13,644 nucleotides of DNA. Origin: TMED14 sp041192685 (GTDB lineage Bacteria; Bacteroidota; Bacteroidia; Flavobacteriales; Schleiferiaceae). Of the stretch, positions 7,333-13,644 are shown one piece after another. Within the stretch, counting starts at the first letter, position 1, and the number at the start of each line of letters is the position of its first letter. Below the pieces are notes generated by a model that was given only the letters and a program-made list of their open reading frames with translations, made no database searches and was not told the DNA's origin. The stretch is taken from the NCBI GenBank assembly GCA_041192685.1, contig JBEEMM010000058.1:1-13644 (forward strand), given 5' to 3'. The position numbers and the translations under genes were made by a program.

Positions 7333-8610
7333 ATGCACCGCGATTCCGCCCTATTCGACCTTATTACTGCTGAGAATCAACGCCAAATTGAAGGCATTGA
7401 ACTAATTGCATCCGAAAATTTCACTTCTCCTGCCGTCATGGAGGCGGTCGGCTCGGTACTTACCAACAAGTACGCCGAGGGCTACCCCGGCAAACGCTAC
7501 TACGGCGGCTGCCAAATCGTTGACCTCGTTGAAGACCTTGCGCGCAACCGCGCCGCGGAACTCTTTGACGCGGAATACGTCAACGTGCAGCCTCACAGCG
7601 GCTCTCAGGCCAACGCTGCCGTATACCTCGCCTGCCTCAAGCCGGGCGACACCATCCTCGGCTTTGATCTTAGCCATGGAGGGCACCTCACGCACGGATC
7701 CCCGGTCAACTTTAGCGGCAAGACCTACCGAGCCACCTTTTATGGCCTAGAGCGCGAGACCGGCACGCTGCATTATCCTTCCATTCGCGAAATCGCTCGG
7801 CGCGAGAAGCCAAAAATGATAATCTGTGGCGCCAGCGCATACAGCCGTGATTTGGACTACGCCGAATTTCGCAGCATTGCAGACGAGGTTGGCGCATTGC
7901 TTCTTGCCGACATAAGCCATCCTTCGGGTTTGGTTGCGCGCGGACTGCTCAACGACCCCATGCCGCACTGCCACTTTGTGACCACCACCACGCACAAGAC
8001 GCTCCGTGGTCCGCGCGGAGGAATGATCATGATGGGTAAGGATTTTGAAAACCCCTGGGGCGAAACCAACCCCAAAGGAGAACTTCGCATGATGTCTCAT
8101 TTGCTTGACATGGCTGTTTTTCCGGGCATTCAGGGTGGACCCCTGGAGCATGTCATTGCCGGTAAGGCAGTAGCTTATGGAGAGGCTTTAAGCGAGGAAT
8201 ACTTTAAATACATCTGCCAGGTGCGCAGCAATGCGAAGGTCATGGCCCAGGCCATGGTTGATCGAGGCTATCATATTGTGAGTGGCGGAACCGACAACCA
8301 CCTAATGCTTGTGGACCTGCGCAGCAAGAACGTGTCGGGTAAGCTGGCCGAGAACGCCTTAGTGGCCGCTCACATAACCGCCAACAAGAACATGGTTCCC
8401 TTTGACGACAAGTCTCCCTTTGTCACAAGCGGAATTCGCTTTGGAACTCCTGCTTTGACCACCCGTGGACTTGTGGAATCCGACATGGAGGCGGTTGTTG
8501 ATCTCATTGACGACGTGCTGCGTCAGCCCGAGGATCTCGCGGTTCAGCGGCGCGTAGGGGATAAGGTTAAGTCCATGATGGCAGGCCGACCTCTATTTGT
8601 TTGGTCTTAG
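7333..8610 (+). CDS. glyA: Serine hydroxymethyltransferase
   Basis: A PLP enzyme converting serine and tetrahydrofolate to glycine and 5,10-methylene-THF, the main one-carbon entry point and the supplier of substrate to FolD. The 425 residues start directly in the conserved region (LITAENQRQIEGIELIASEN). Also intact are NKYAEGYPGKRYYGGC, VQPHSGSQAN, the PLP-phosphate region SHGGHLTHG, and the Schiff-base lysine Lys222 in TTTTHKTLRGPRGG. The C-terminal part includes NKNMVPFD and SGIRFGTPALTTRG. ADISHPSGLVARG replaces the more common ADIAHxAGLxAxG, a conservative change. It is divergent from fahA; the DUF4197 gene follows 26 bases after the stop and may be co-transcribed. Confidence 0.97.
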   Translation: MHRDSALFDLITAENQRQIEGIELIASENFTSPAVMEAVGSVLTNKYAEGYPGKRYYGGCQIVDLVEDLARNRAAELFDAEYVNVQPHSGSQANAAVYLACLKPGDTILGFDLSHGGHLTHGSPVNFSGKTYRATFYGLERETGTLHYPSIREIARREKPKMIICGASAYSRDLDYAEFRSIADEVGALLLADISHPSGLVARGLLNDPMPHCHFVTTTTHKTLRGPRGGMIMMGKDFENPWGETNPKGELRMMSHLLDMAVFPGIQGGPLEHVIAGKAVAYGEALSEEYFKYICQVRSNAKVMAQAMVDRGYHIVSGGTDNHLMLVDLRSKNVSGKLAENALVAAHITANKNMVPFDDKSPFVTSGIRFGTPALTTRGLVESDMEAVVDLIDDVLRQPEDLAVQRRVGDKVKSMMAGRPLFVWS

Positions 8611-8636
8611 GCAAGGTCTTTGTTCTTGTACTCATT

Positions 8637-9386
8637 ATGCGCATAATCCTTCTTTCAGCAGTCGTACTTTCCCTGTCCTGCCAGGCCCAGATTAAAATTC
8701 CAACCGGAATATCCAAGGCTGCGGGAAAGTTTTTGCCCAAGTCAGCAGAGGCTCTTACCGAGACCGACGCTTCGGACGGACTTAAAGAAGCATTGATTCA
8801 AGGAGTGAAGACCGGTTCTGACCTACTGGGCGCTGGCGGCGGCTTTGCTAAATCGGAACTATACCGCCTGGCGCTGCCTCCGGAAGTCGCCGATATTGAG
8901 GCGAAGATTAACGCAAATCCGCTTTTGAGAGCGGCCTTAATGCCCAAAATTCAAGAGCTTAAAGAGAAACTCAATGAGGGTGCAGAGCGCGCAGCCTCGA
9001 AGTCCTTCCCGATCTTCAAGCAAGCTGTGGTTGGCATGTCGCTTCGCGACGCCTTTGGAATTCTTCGCGGTGGAGAGGGTTCCGCAACACGCTACCTGCG
9101 CAATGAAACGGAGCGACCCCTTCAAGAAGCCTTTCGACCGGCGGTACAGTCCGCGCTGGATGAGGTTGAAATTGCTCGATACTGGGAACCTCTGGCCAAT
9201 GCCATCAACCAAAATAAACGCATCTTAGGCCGTACCGAGGACATTCAGACTGATTTGGTGGCCTATGTGAACCAAAAGGCGACCGAAGCCCTCTTTAGCG
9301 AAATTGCCAAGGAAGAGGATCGCATTCGCCGCGACCCGGTTCGAAGAACCTCCGAATTGCTTCGCAAGGTGTTTGGAAGCCTCTAA
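8637..9386 (+). CDS. Secreted DUF4197 family protein
   Basis: A 249-residue protein of the DUF4197 family, whose function is unknown. Residues 1-18 form a signal peptide (MRIILLSAVVLSLSC, then QAQ). The cysteine is not in a good lipobox, because residue -3 is Ser, so signal peptidase I cleavage near QAQ is as likely as a lipoprotein anchor. The rest carries the family pattern: GLKEALIQGVKTGSDLLG, a short LALPPEV segment, MSLRDAFGILRGGEGSATRYLRNET as family core, PLQEAFRP, and the C-terminal RDPVRRTSELLRKVFG. The frame is open back to a TTG at 8601, which would overlap the glyA stop, but the ATG at 8637 places the signal peptide at the N-terminus. It lies 26 bases after glyA without a clear box of its own. 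A hairpin follows the stop. Confidence 0.9.
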   Translation: MRIILLSAVVLSLSCQAQIKIPTGISKAAGKFLPKSAEALTETDASDGLKEALIQGVKTGSDLLGAGGGFAKSELYRLALPPEVADIEAKINANPLLRAALMPKIQELKEKLNEGAERAASKSFPIFKQAVVGMSLRDAFGILRGGEGSATRYLRNETERPLQEAFRPAVQSALDEVEIARYWEPLANAINQNKRILGRTEDIQTDLVAYVNQKATEALFSEIAKEEDRIRRDPVRRTSELLRKVFGSL

Positions 9387-9389
9387 GGC

Positions 9390-9408
9390 TTTGGCAGATT
9401 GTGCCAAA
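9390..9408 (+). terminator. Hairpin after the DUF4197 gene, possible terminator
   Basis: A perfect 7-base inverted repeat, TTTGGCA (9390-9396) and TGCCAAA (9402-9408), with a 5-base GATTG loop, begins 3 bases after the stop codon. No T-run follows (the next bases are CAACACAG), so it may be a weak terminator or a 3'-end stabiliser. Confidence 0.4.
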
Positions 9409-9459
9409 CAACACAGTTTAGCGTGCAAAAACTGCTACTGCCGGATCAATCCAATTCTC

Positions 9460-9468
9460 TAGCTTTGT
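9460..9468 (+). promoter_or_regulatory. Bacteroidota -7 promoter box for the CsgG-like gene
   Basis: TAGCTTTGT matches TAnnTTTG exactly and is followed by T, also common at that place. It lies 18 bases before the ATG at 9487. The surrounding 97-base gap shows no clear -33 element. Confidence 0.6.
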
Positions 9469-9486
9469 AGAAATCAATAAATTGTG

Positions 9487-10674
9487 ATGATGCAAAATCC
9501 TATTCTCTCCCTACTTCTATGCACTGCGATCGCCTTGAGCGGAACCGCCCACGCCCAATCAGAATCAAAAAAAACACTCGCGGTACTGGACTTCGACGTC
9601 CGAAACTACCCCGTAGACGCCCAGCAACTCATCGATAAAGCGACGATTGAATTGATTCGAATCAATAAGTTCGAAATCGTCGACAAGTACGACATCGAGT
9701 ACATCTCAAAGCGCGACCAGGTTGACCTCAAGGGCTGCTACTCCAAGATTTGCCTTGAAGAAATCGGCAAGCGCCTAAAGTGCGACTTTCTGCTTACGGG
9801 TTCGTACGACGTTCTCGGTGACCGTGTAGCCGTCACGGTTCGTTTGTACGACGTCGCCAAAGGCAGTTTTGCCGAATCTGCGAGCCGTGTGTACTTAAAT
9901 ATTCCGCAGCAAAACCTCACGATGATGGAGGTGGCGATTAAGGACCTGCTTGCCGTGGCAAACGACGAGAACCTTATTAAGAAGTTGACCATCAGCGAAG
10001 AGTACGAAAGTGCGCTGAACAACCCAGAGACGGCGGTCATCAACAACAACGGTCCGCGCTTGGGCATCACCGCAGTTGCTGGTTCGAGCACCAAAATCCT
10101 CATGGCTGACCCGAGAACGGGAGGTTTCGGATACAGCCTGCCGGCGCTCACCTCGTTCGGCTACCAGTTTGAGCAGGTGTTTGTCAACAGCGGGGACTTT
10201 CAGGCATTGTTTGAGTTCATTCCGCTAATCGCAGGATTGGAGTACGGTCGTGTCATCCCTAGCTTCAACGTACTCATGGGTATGCGCAACAGCCGCACCG
10301 GTTGGGAATTTGCGGTGGGCCCCAACTTTACCACGACCGTGACTGCTCAAGGCTACATGCAAGGTGAAAACTTCATTTTGAGTAACGACCTTTCAAGAGA
10401 GTTGATTACCCGCCTGGATTCGCGCGGAGACCTCACCGTATCTACTGGCTTGGTACTCGGATTCGGAAAGACGGTTAAGTCGGGCAAAATGAACTTCCCA
10501 GTGAATTTGTTTGTCGTGACGCCTGGTCGCGGAGACTCTTGGCGCATTGGAACCTCGGTCGGATTCAACATCGTGCGCAAGAAGATACCAAATTTCACGC
10601 CGATGACCACCCAGACCAAGTCGTTGTCACCTGCTGCTTCGGGTGCCTCAGTCCAGCGAATCATCATCCAATGA
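9487..10674 (+). CDS. Secreted protein with an N-terminal CsgG/TolB-N-like domain and an unassigned C-terminal region
   Basis: 395 residues from the ATG at 9487; GTG 9484 and ATG 9490 are alternatives one codon away. Residues 1-23 are a signal peptide ending AHA before Gln. Residues ~30-145 resemble the α/β domain shared by CsgG, LpoB-like and TolB N-terminal proteins: TLAVLDFDVRNYP, KFEIVDKYDIEYI, then GCYSKICLEEIGKRLKCDFLLTGSY and VAVTVRLYDVAKGS. Cys84 and Cys89 sit where many such proteins have a conserved pair before the EIGxxL helix, and could form a disulfide in the periplasm. Residues ~195-375 are rich in glycine, aromatics and alternating β-strand patterns (GITAVAGSS, GLEYGRVIPSFNVLMGM, WEFAVGPNFTTT, WRIGTSVGFNIV), suggesting a β-rich or outer-membrane-associated region. 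The last ~20 residues are Ser/Thr-rich. Function unknown; a cell-envelope role is inference. It is monocistronic, with its own promoter box and a strong terminator. Confidence 0.78.
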   Translation: MMQNPILSLLLCTAIALSGTAHAQSESKKTLAVLDFDVRNYPVDAQQLIDKATIELIRINKFEIVDKYDIEYISKRDQVDLKGCYSKICLEEIGKRLKCDFLLTGSYDVLGDRVAVTVRLYDVAKGSFAESASRVYLNIPQQNLTMMEVAIKDLLAVANDENLIKKLTISEEYESALNNPETAVINNNGPRLGITAVAGSSTKILMADPRTGGFGYSLPALTSFGYQFEQVFVNSGDFQALFEFIPLIAGLEYGRVIPSFNVLMGMRNSRTGWEFAVGPNFTTTVTAQGYMQGENFILSNDLSRELITRLDSRGDLTVSTGLVLGFGKTVKSGKMNFPVNLFVVTPGRGDSWRIGTSVGFNIVRKKIPNFTPMTTQTKSLSPAASGASVQRIIIQ

Positions 10675-10695
10675 ATCTAGTTCTGAGTTAAGGTT

Positions 10696-10727
10696 GCGCC
10701 GGGCCGAAGGGTCCGGCGCTTTCTTTT
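10696..10727 (+). terminator. Strong intrinsic (Rho-independent) terminator
   Basis: A 10-base-pair stem, GCGCCGGGCC (10696-10705) with GGTCCGGCGC (10710-10719), has one G-T wobble, a GAAG loop and the tail TTTCTTTT (10720-10727). It lies 22 bases after the stop of the CsgG-like gene and separates it from rluF. It is the clearest terminator in the window. Confidence 0.9.
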
Positions 10728-10742
10728 GCTGGCATACCGAAG

Positions 10743-10751
10743 TACTTTCGC
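10743..10751 (+). promoter_or_regulatory. Variant -7 promoter box for rluF
   Basis: TACTTTCGC differs from TAnnTTTGC only by C in place of the third T. It ends 6 bases before the rluF ATG, nearly the same spacing as the exact boxes at pyrC and ffh, and lies just after the terminator, where a promoter is needed. Confidence 0.5.
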
Positions 10752-10757
10752 AGGGCC

Positions 10758-11567
10758 ATGGAATCTGGAACACGCCTCAACAAGTACATCAGCAGCCACG
10801 GCATCTGCAGCCGGCGCGAGGCGGATCGCGCCATTGAGGCGGGGGCCGTGCGGATCAACGGTCGGGTTGCCGTTCTTGGAGATACGGTTCGGGACGACGA
10901 TGAAGTGGAGGTTTACGGGCAAAAGGTGGTGGCGAGTTCCAAGCCACGCGCCGTGTACCTGTTGCTCAATAAGCCCGAGGGGGTGACCTCGACGACCGAC
11001 CAGAGCATTCGCGGCAACGTGGTGGACTATGTGCGCTATCCCGAGCGGATTTTTACGGTGGGCCGCCTCGACAAGGACTCGCGGGGTTTGTTGCTGCTGA
11101 CGAACGATGGGGATTCCGTCAATAAAATCCTTAGGGCGGGCAACGCGCACGCCAAAGAATACTGGGTTCAGGTGCGCCGTCCGATTACCGATGCGGAGCT
11201 TGATGTGATGGCCCGCGGTGTTCCGATGCTTGGAACCCGAACGCTTCCGTGTACGATTGAGCGGATTAGTCCGCGTGCGTACAAAATCATCTTAATCCAG
11301 GGCTTGAACCGCCAAATTCGCCGAATGGCCGAGTACGTTGGGCACGAAGTGGCGATTTTGGAGCGCAAGCGCATCATGCACCTCACCGACAAAGGATTGC
11401 CGACGGGTGCGTGGCGTGAATTGACGAATGCAGAAGTGGCGCAGCTGCTGGATGCAGTCAAAGACAGCGACGGAGACCCTACGGCCCGCGTTGAGGGGCC
11501 TCGACCCAATGATTTTCACCAGCCGGGTCCGGGGTTCCGAGATGATCTGCCCAATCGCCGCCGATGA
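10758..11567 (+). CDS. rluF: 23S rRNA pseudouridine synthase, RluF-like (RluB/E/F family)
   Basis: A 269-residue pseudouridine synthase that isomerises a uridine of 23S rRNA (U2604 in the E. coli RluF case). Residues 1-55 are an S4 RNA-binding domain (TRLNKYISSHGICSRREADR). The catalytic domain follows, with LLLNKPEGVTSTTD, the catalytic Asp105 in VGRLDKDSRGLLLLTNDGD, ILRAGNAHAKEYWV, and LIQGLNRQIRRMAEYVGHEV. The RluF-type blocks GVPMLGTRT and ERKRIMHL...LPTGAWREL favour RluF over RluB or RluE; I give the symbol on that basis. A charged, proline-rich tail (~235-269) extends past the fold. The TGA stop overlaps the ATG of the glycosyltransferase as ATGA, so the two are translationally coupled. 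Confidence 0.92.
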   Translation: MESGTRLNKYISSHGICSRREADRAIEAGAVRINGRVAVLGDTVRDDDEVEVYGQKVVASSKPRAVYLLLNKPEGVTSTTDQSIRGNVVDYVRYPERIFTVGRLDKDSRGLLLLTNDGDSVNKILRAGNAHAKEYWVQVRRPITDAELDVMARGVPMLGTRTLPCTIERISPRAYKIILIQGLNRQIRRMAEYVGHEVAILERKRIMHLTDKGLPTGAWRELTNAEVAQLLDAVKDSDGDPTARVEGPRPNDFHQPGPGFRDDLPNRRR

Positions 11568-12866
11568 GGTTGGCGGTATTTGTGCTGGGCGCGGTGCTGC
11601 TGTGGTTCGTGGCTCCGTACTGGCTTCAAGATGGGATGTTCATGGACGGACGGACAGATTTATGCGGCCGTAGCACAAAATTTAGCGGACGGCTTAGGGA
11701 CCTTTTGGGCGCCGGTGTACCAGCCTTCGTCTCCGGTTCCGTATTCAGAGCAGCTGCCGCTATTTGCGGGAATGGAGTCGCTGCTGTTCCGAGTTTTGGG
11801 CGGAAGCGTTTGGACAGAACGCGTTTTTATGGCCCTCGCGTGGATTGCGACCGCCGCGGGAATTGAGTCCTTGCAGCGTCGTTGGTGGCCTGAACGGGGG
11901 AGCGATTCAGCGTTGTGGGTTGTTGCGCTGTGGAGTTCGGCTCCGCTGGTGGGCTGGGGTATGGGCAACCATGTTCAAGAGATGTGGATGGCTCCCTTTA
12001 CCCTTTGGGCGGTGGTCGCTATGTCGCATACACGTTGGCTTTGGGTCGGTGGAGTGCTTACGGTGGCGGCAGCATTGTTTAAGGGGCCGCAGGGCTTGTT
12101 TCCCTTGGTTTGGCTGCCCTTGTTAGGCGGATTGGGTTTGGTTCCGCGAACGGAAGTGGTTCGCAGGTTTGGAATCGTGCTTGCGACGGTACTCGCATTG
12201 GCAGTGGGCCTTTGGTTTTGGGACGATGCGCGCGAGGCGATTCTGCGGAACGCGGGGAACCGATTGGTTCGGACGTTTACCCAAGATCGTGCGATAACGA
12301 CTGCGGACCGGATGTGGCTTTTAGGGCCGATGCTTGGCCAGTGGGTGGTACTTCTCGGCTCGGCACTGGTGGTAGCATGGGTTCGGTTCGGATTATTTCG
12401 AGCTACGCTGGATCGCAGGGCATTTGCTATGCTTGCTTTGGGCTTATGCGCTTCGCTTCCGCTCATGGTGACGCAGGAGCAGCGGGATTTCTACTTGATT
12501 ACTTCGCTGGGGTTCGTCGCTTTAGGACTAGGTAATGCGCTGGGCGGAACCAAGGTGGTGCGGCGGCCGAGGTTTGCTGTGGCTGTTGGAGTGATAGCCA
12601 TGGTGGGATTGAGTTCGATGCCCTGGCGGCGTGTGGAGCGTGATTCGGAGCTTCGGGCTTCGCTAGCGATGTTTAAGGAGGAGTTTGCGCCGAGGTCGGC
12701 GTTCAATGCAGCTCCGGAATTGAGGTTGAATCACGAGTTGGCTGCGTATGCGATGCGGCACTACCGTTGGGAGGTGGATTTGGCGAACGAGCGCGAGCAC
12801 GCGAATCGGATTGAATTGGATTCGGCGACCGAGGAAGCGGTGGTTCTCAGGCCAAAGAGTGAGTAG
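11564..12866 (+). pseudogene. GT-C family membrane glycosyltransferase (ArnT/PMT-like), frameshifted near the N-terminus
   Basis: Starting at the ATG at 11564, which overlaps the rluF stop as ATGA, the frame reads MRLAVFVLGAVLLWFVAPYW then LQDGMFMDG: a first membrane helix and the start of the periplasmic loop with the likely catalytic Asp. It then runs into RTDLCGRSTK and is lost. From 11656 the correct continuation, QIYAAVAQNLADGLGTFWAP, is one base out of phase and stays open to 12866. Removing one of the three GGAC units at 11644-11655 joins them as MFMDGQIYAAVAQ, giving about 432 residues. Eight or so further hydrophobic segments follow, with KGPQGLFPL typical of ArnT-like lipid-linked-sugar transferases and QEQRDFYLITSLGF where relatives bind the lipid carrier. 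Substrate unknown. Initiating in the second frame (TTG at 11580) would give a 25-residue unrelated start lacking the first helix. It may be phase-variable, a recent pseudogene, or a sequence error. Confidence 0.82.
11644..11655 (+). repeat. (GGAC)3 tetranucleotide repeat at the frameshift
   Basis: Three perfect tandem GGAC units lie within the codons for the MDG motif of the glycosyltransferase. Two units would keep the reading frame; three break it. This is a typical product of replication slippage. Confidence 0.9.
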
Positions 12867-12885
12867 GTCCACTCGATTTGTGGTT

Positions 12886-12894
12886 TACTTTCGT
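12886..12894 (+). promoter_or_regulatory. Variant -7 promoter box for the small basic protein
   Basis: TACTTTCGT shares TACTTTCG with the box before rluF and lies 23 bases before the ATG at 12918. It differs from TAnnTTTG at one base. Confidence 0.4.
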
Positions 12895-12917
12895 GCTAAC
12901 GCCCAACAATCAGGAGT

Positions 12918-13067
12918 ATGACCGAAGACAAGCCAGATGCTGCCTTTCACGAGAAAAAGGATAAAAACAAGAAAACGCACAACTTCGGTGGCGGTCAAAA
13001 GCTTAGGATGAAAATGGCCATAAAGCACAAGAAACCGCTCACTAGTGCTTCGAAGAAAAAGAAGTAA
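12918..13067 (+). CDS. Small lysine-rich protein (49 residues), unknown function
   Basis: An open frame from ATG 12918 to TAA: MTEDKPDAAFHEKKDKNKKT leads on to HNFGGGQKLRMKMAIKHKK and ends with four lysines. Fifteen of 49 residues are lysine; the centre has a GGG turn, and there is no hydrophobic segment. Such a composition suggests binding to RNA, DNA or the ribosome, but I do not recognise a family. Support for a real gene: AGGAG lies directly before the ATG (12912-12916, unusually close), a variant promoter box is upstream, and the protein composition is coherent with a lysine-rich end. It stands alone between the glycosyltransferase and the A/T-rich region. Nothing visible ties it to its neighbours. 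Confidence 0.6.
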   Translation: MTEDKPDAAFHEKKDKNKKTHNFGGGQKLRMKMAIKHKKPLTSASKKKK

Positions 13068-13424
13068 GTGGGTTAGGTTGGCTGCTGGCCCATGTTTCAT
13101 TATCGCTATCCCAAAACGTACTTCCTTGAATCATAAGCTGCGCTAATTGCCTGCAGCTATACTTATATTCTGGCTTTATAACTGAAAAAATGGGTATTTA
13201 ATTCAAAGTTGAACCACAGAAGTGCAATTTATGGTTTGTTAATTTAATATTAAATATGTTTATATAACTTTAAGTCTGTTCATAAAAATGACTTAAAAAG
13301 TTAAAAAGTTCGCTTTTGGTTGTACAATTTGTATTAATTAATAAATTTTAAATATTTTTTACTAAAAATTTCGCGAAAAACCAAAAATTTTTAACTTTCT
13401 ATCACTTAGACAACTTAAACAAAA
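13068..13424. other. A/T-rich non-coding region of 357 bases
   Basis: No gene is supported here. G+C falls from about 60% upstream to about 20% over 13201-13380 (36 of 180 bases by count). It holds an 8-base tandem duplication, TTAAAAAG twice at 13293-13308, the palindrome TTTCGCGAAA at 13369-13378, and two AAAAATTT copies 20 bases apart (13364 and 13384). A weak hairpin, AGCTGC and GCAGCT (13136-13141, 13153-13158), lies near the start. No exact TAnnTTTG box is present on the plus strand; TACAATTTG (13323-13331) has one base too many in the spacer. The region probably carries the promoter and leader of the next gene. Confidence 0.7.
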
Positions 13425-13644
13425 ATGAAAACAATTTTACTCACAACTCTTCTTACTAGTTCAGTTTTCACTTGTTTGTCGCAAACGATAACAGCACCTA
13501 CTATTCCTGCTAATGGAGTAACATTTACCGTTTCAAAAGTTAGCACGGTAGCCGTAAGCAATGTTCCAATTAATGGTGGCTGGAATTTTTCAAGTGTGGC
13601 GACTACTCCCGATAATGATTTCTCTCTTTTACCGAAATCCTCAT
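13425..13644 (+). CDS. Secreted protein, N-terminal part (runs off the right edge)
   Basis: The first 73 residues of an exported protein. A clear signal peptide opens it (MKTILLTTLLTSSVF, then TCLSQ), with cleavage likely near LSQ and no good lipobox. The mature part is rich in Thr, Ser, Val, Asn and Pro (TAPTIPANGVTFTVSKVST, then WNFSSVATTPDNDFS), a composition common in the β-sandwich surface proteins of Bacteroidota that are often exported by the type IX system. Whether it has a type IX C-terminal signal cannot be seen, as the C-terminus is outside the window. Codon use is A/T-rich compared with every gene to the left (about 38% G+C in 13441-13500). The start is the ATG after AACAAAA; no Shine-Dalgarno is present. 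Family and function are not recognised. Confidence 0.75.
   Translation, partial: MKTILLTTLLTSSVFTCLSQTITAPTIPANGVTFTVSKVSTVAVSNVPINGGWNFSSVATTPDNDFSLLPKSS

Noticed and set aside
8601..8636. TTG at 8601 as the start of the DUF4197 gene
   Set aside because: It would overlap the glyA stop and put 12 residues before a well-formed signal peptide.
11580..11655. TTG at 11580 as the native start of the glycosyltransferase
   Set aside because: It gives an unrelated Cys/Trp-rich start and drops the first membrane helix, which is present in the frame of the ATG at 11564 coupled to rluF.
11644..11655. Programmed ribosomal frameshifting in the glycosyltransferase
   Set aside because: There is no slippery heptamer or following structure; a 4-base repeat copy explains the shift more simply.
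12885..13100. 71-codon minus-strand open frame over the small lysine-rich gene
   Set aside because: Its hydrophobic-looking sequence is what the complement of lysine codons produces; the plus-strand frame has the promoter-like box and coherent composition.
13136..13158. Inverted repeat AGCTGC/GCAGCT as a terminator for the small gene
   Set aside because: Only 6 base pairs with an 11-base loop and no T-run; too weak to call.
1..13644. CRISPR array, tRNA, rRNA, transposase, toxin-antitoxin or phage-defence genes
   Set aside because: Nothing of the kind was seen on either strand; the genes are mostly housekeeping, so no new defence system is claimed.

Overview
The window looks like a chromosomal segment of a member of the Bacteroidota, probably a marine or aquatic relative of the Flavobacteriales. 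Three things suggest this: exact copies of the Bacteroidota -7 promoter box (TAnnTTTG followed by C or T) close to start codons, the near absence of Shine-Dalgarno sequences, and protein variants typical of that phylum (dihydroorotase, RSH, FahA, DUF4197). The lineage is inferred from sequence recall; no search was run.

Layout. The 5' end of a dihydroorotase-like gene (pyrC) runs off the left edge on the minus strand and is divergent from a pirin gene. Next come ffh, folD and queE on the plus strand, joined by short overlaps. They converge on a minus-strand pair, fahA followed by an RSH (RelA/SpoT) gene; queE and RSH share the palindrome CTAG as their stop codons. glyA is divergent from fahA across 29 bases and is followed by a DUF4197 gene. 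Then come a secreted protein with a CsgG/TolB-N-like domain, a strong intrinsic terminator, rluF coupled to a GT-C membrane glycosyltransferase, and a 49-residue lysine-rich protein. The last ~570 bases change character: a very A/T-rich non-coding stretch (about 20% G+C in 13201-13380, against about 60% shortly before) leads into the start of a secreted protein that runs off the right edge.

Most of the content is housekeeping: protein targeting, one-carbon metabolism (FolD, GlyA), queuosine synthesis, tyrosine catabolism, stringent response and rRNA modification. I found no CRISPR array, transposase, tRNA or rRNA, and no convincing new multi-gene system. The main points of interest are two broken reading frames. 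The RSH gene has lost about 40 codons of its ppGpp-hydrolase domain and is frameshifted at that junction, while its synthetase, TGS and ACT regions remain open. The glycosyltransferase is frameshifted by a third copy of a GGAC tetranucleotide, which looks like a slippage or phase-variation event. Also notable are a dihydroorotase-like protein without the HxH metal ligands, promoter boxes so near start codons that leaders must be very short, and the compositional break at the right edge.
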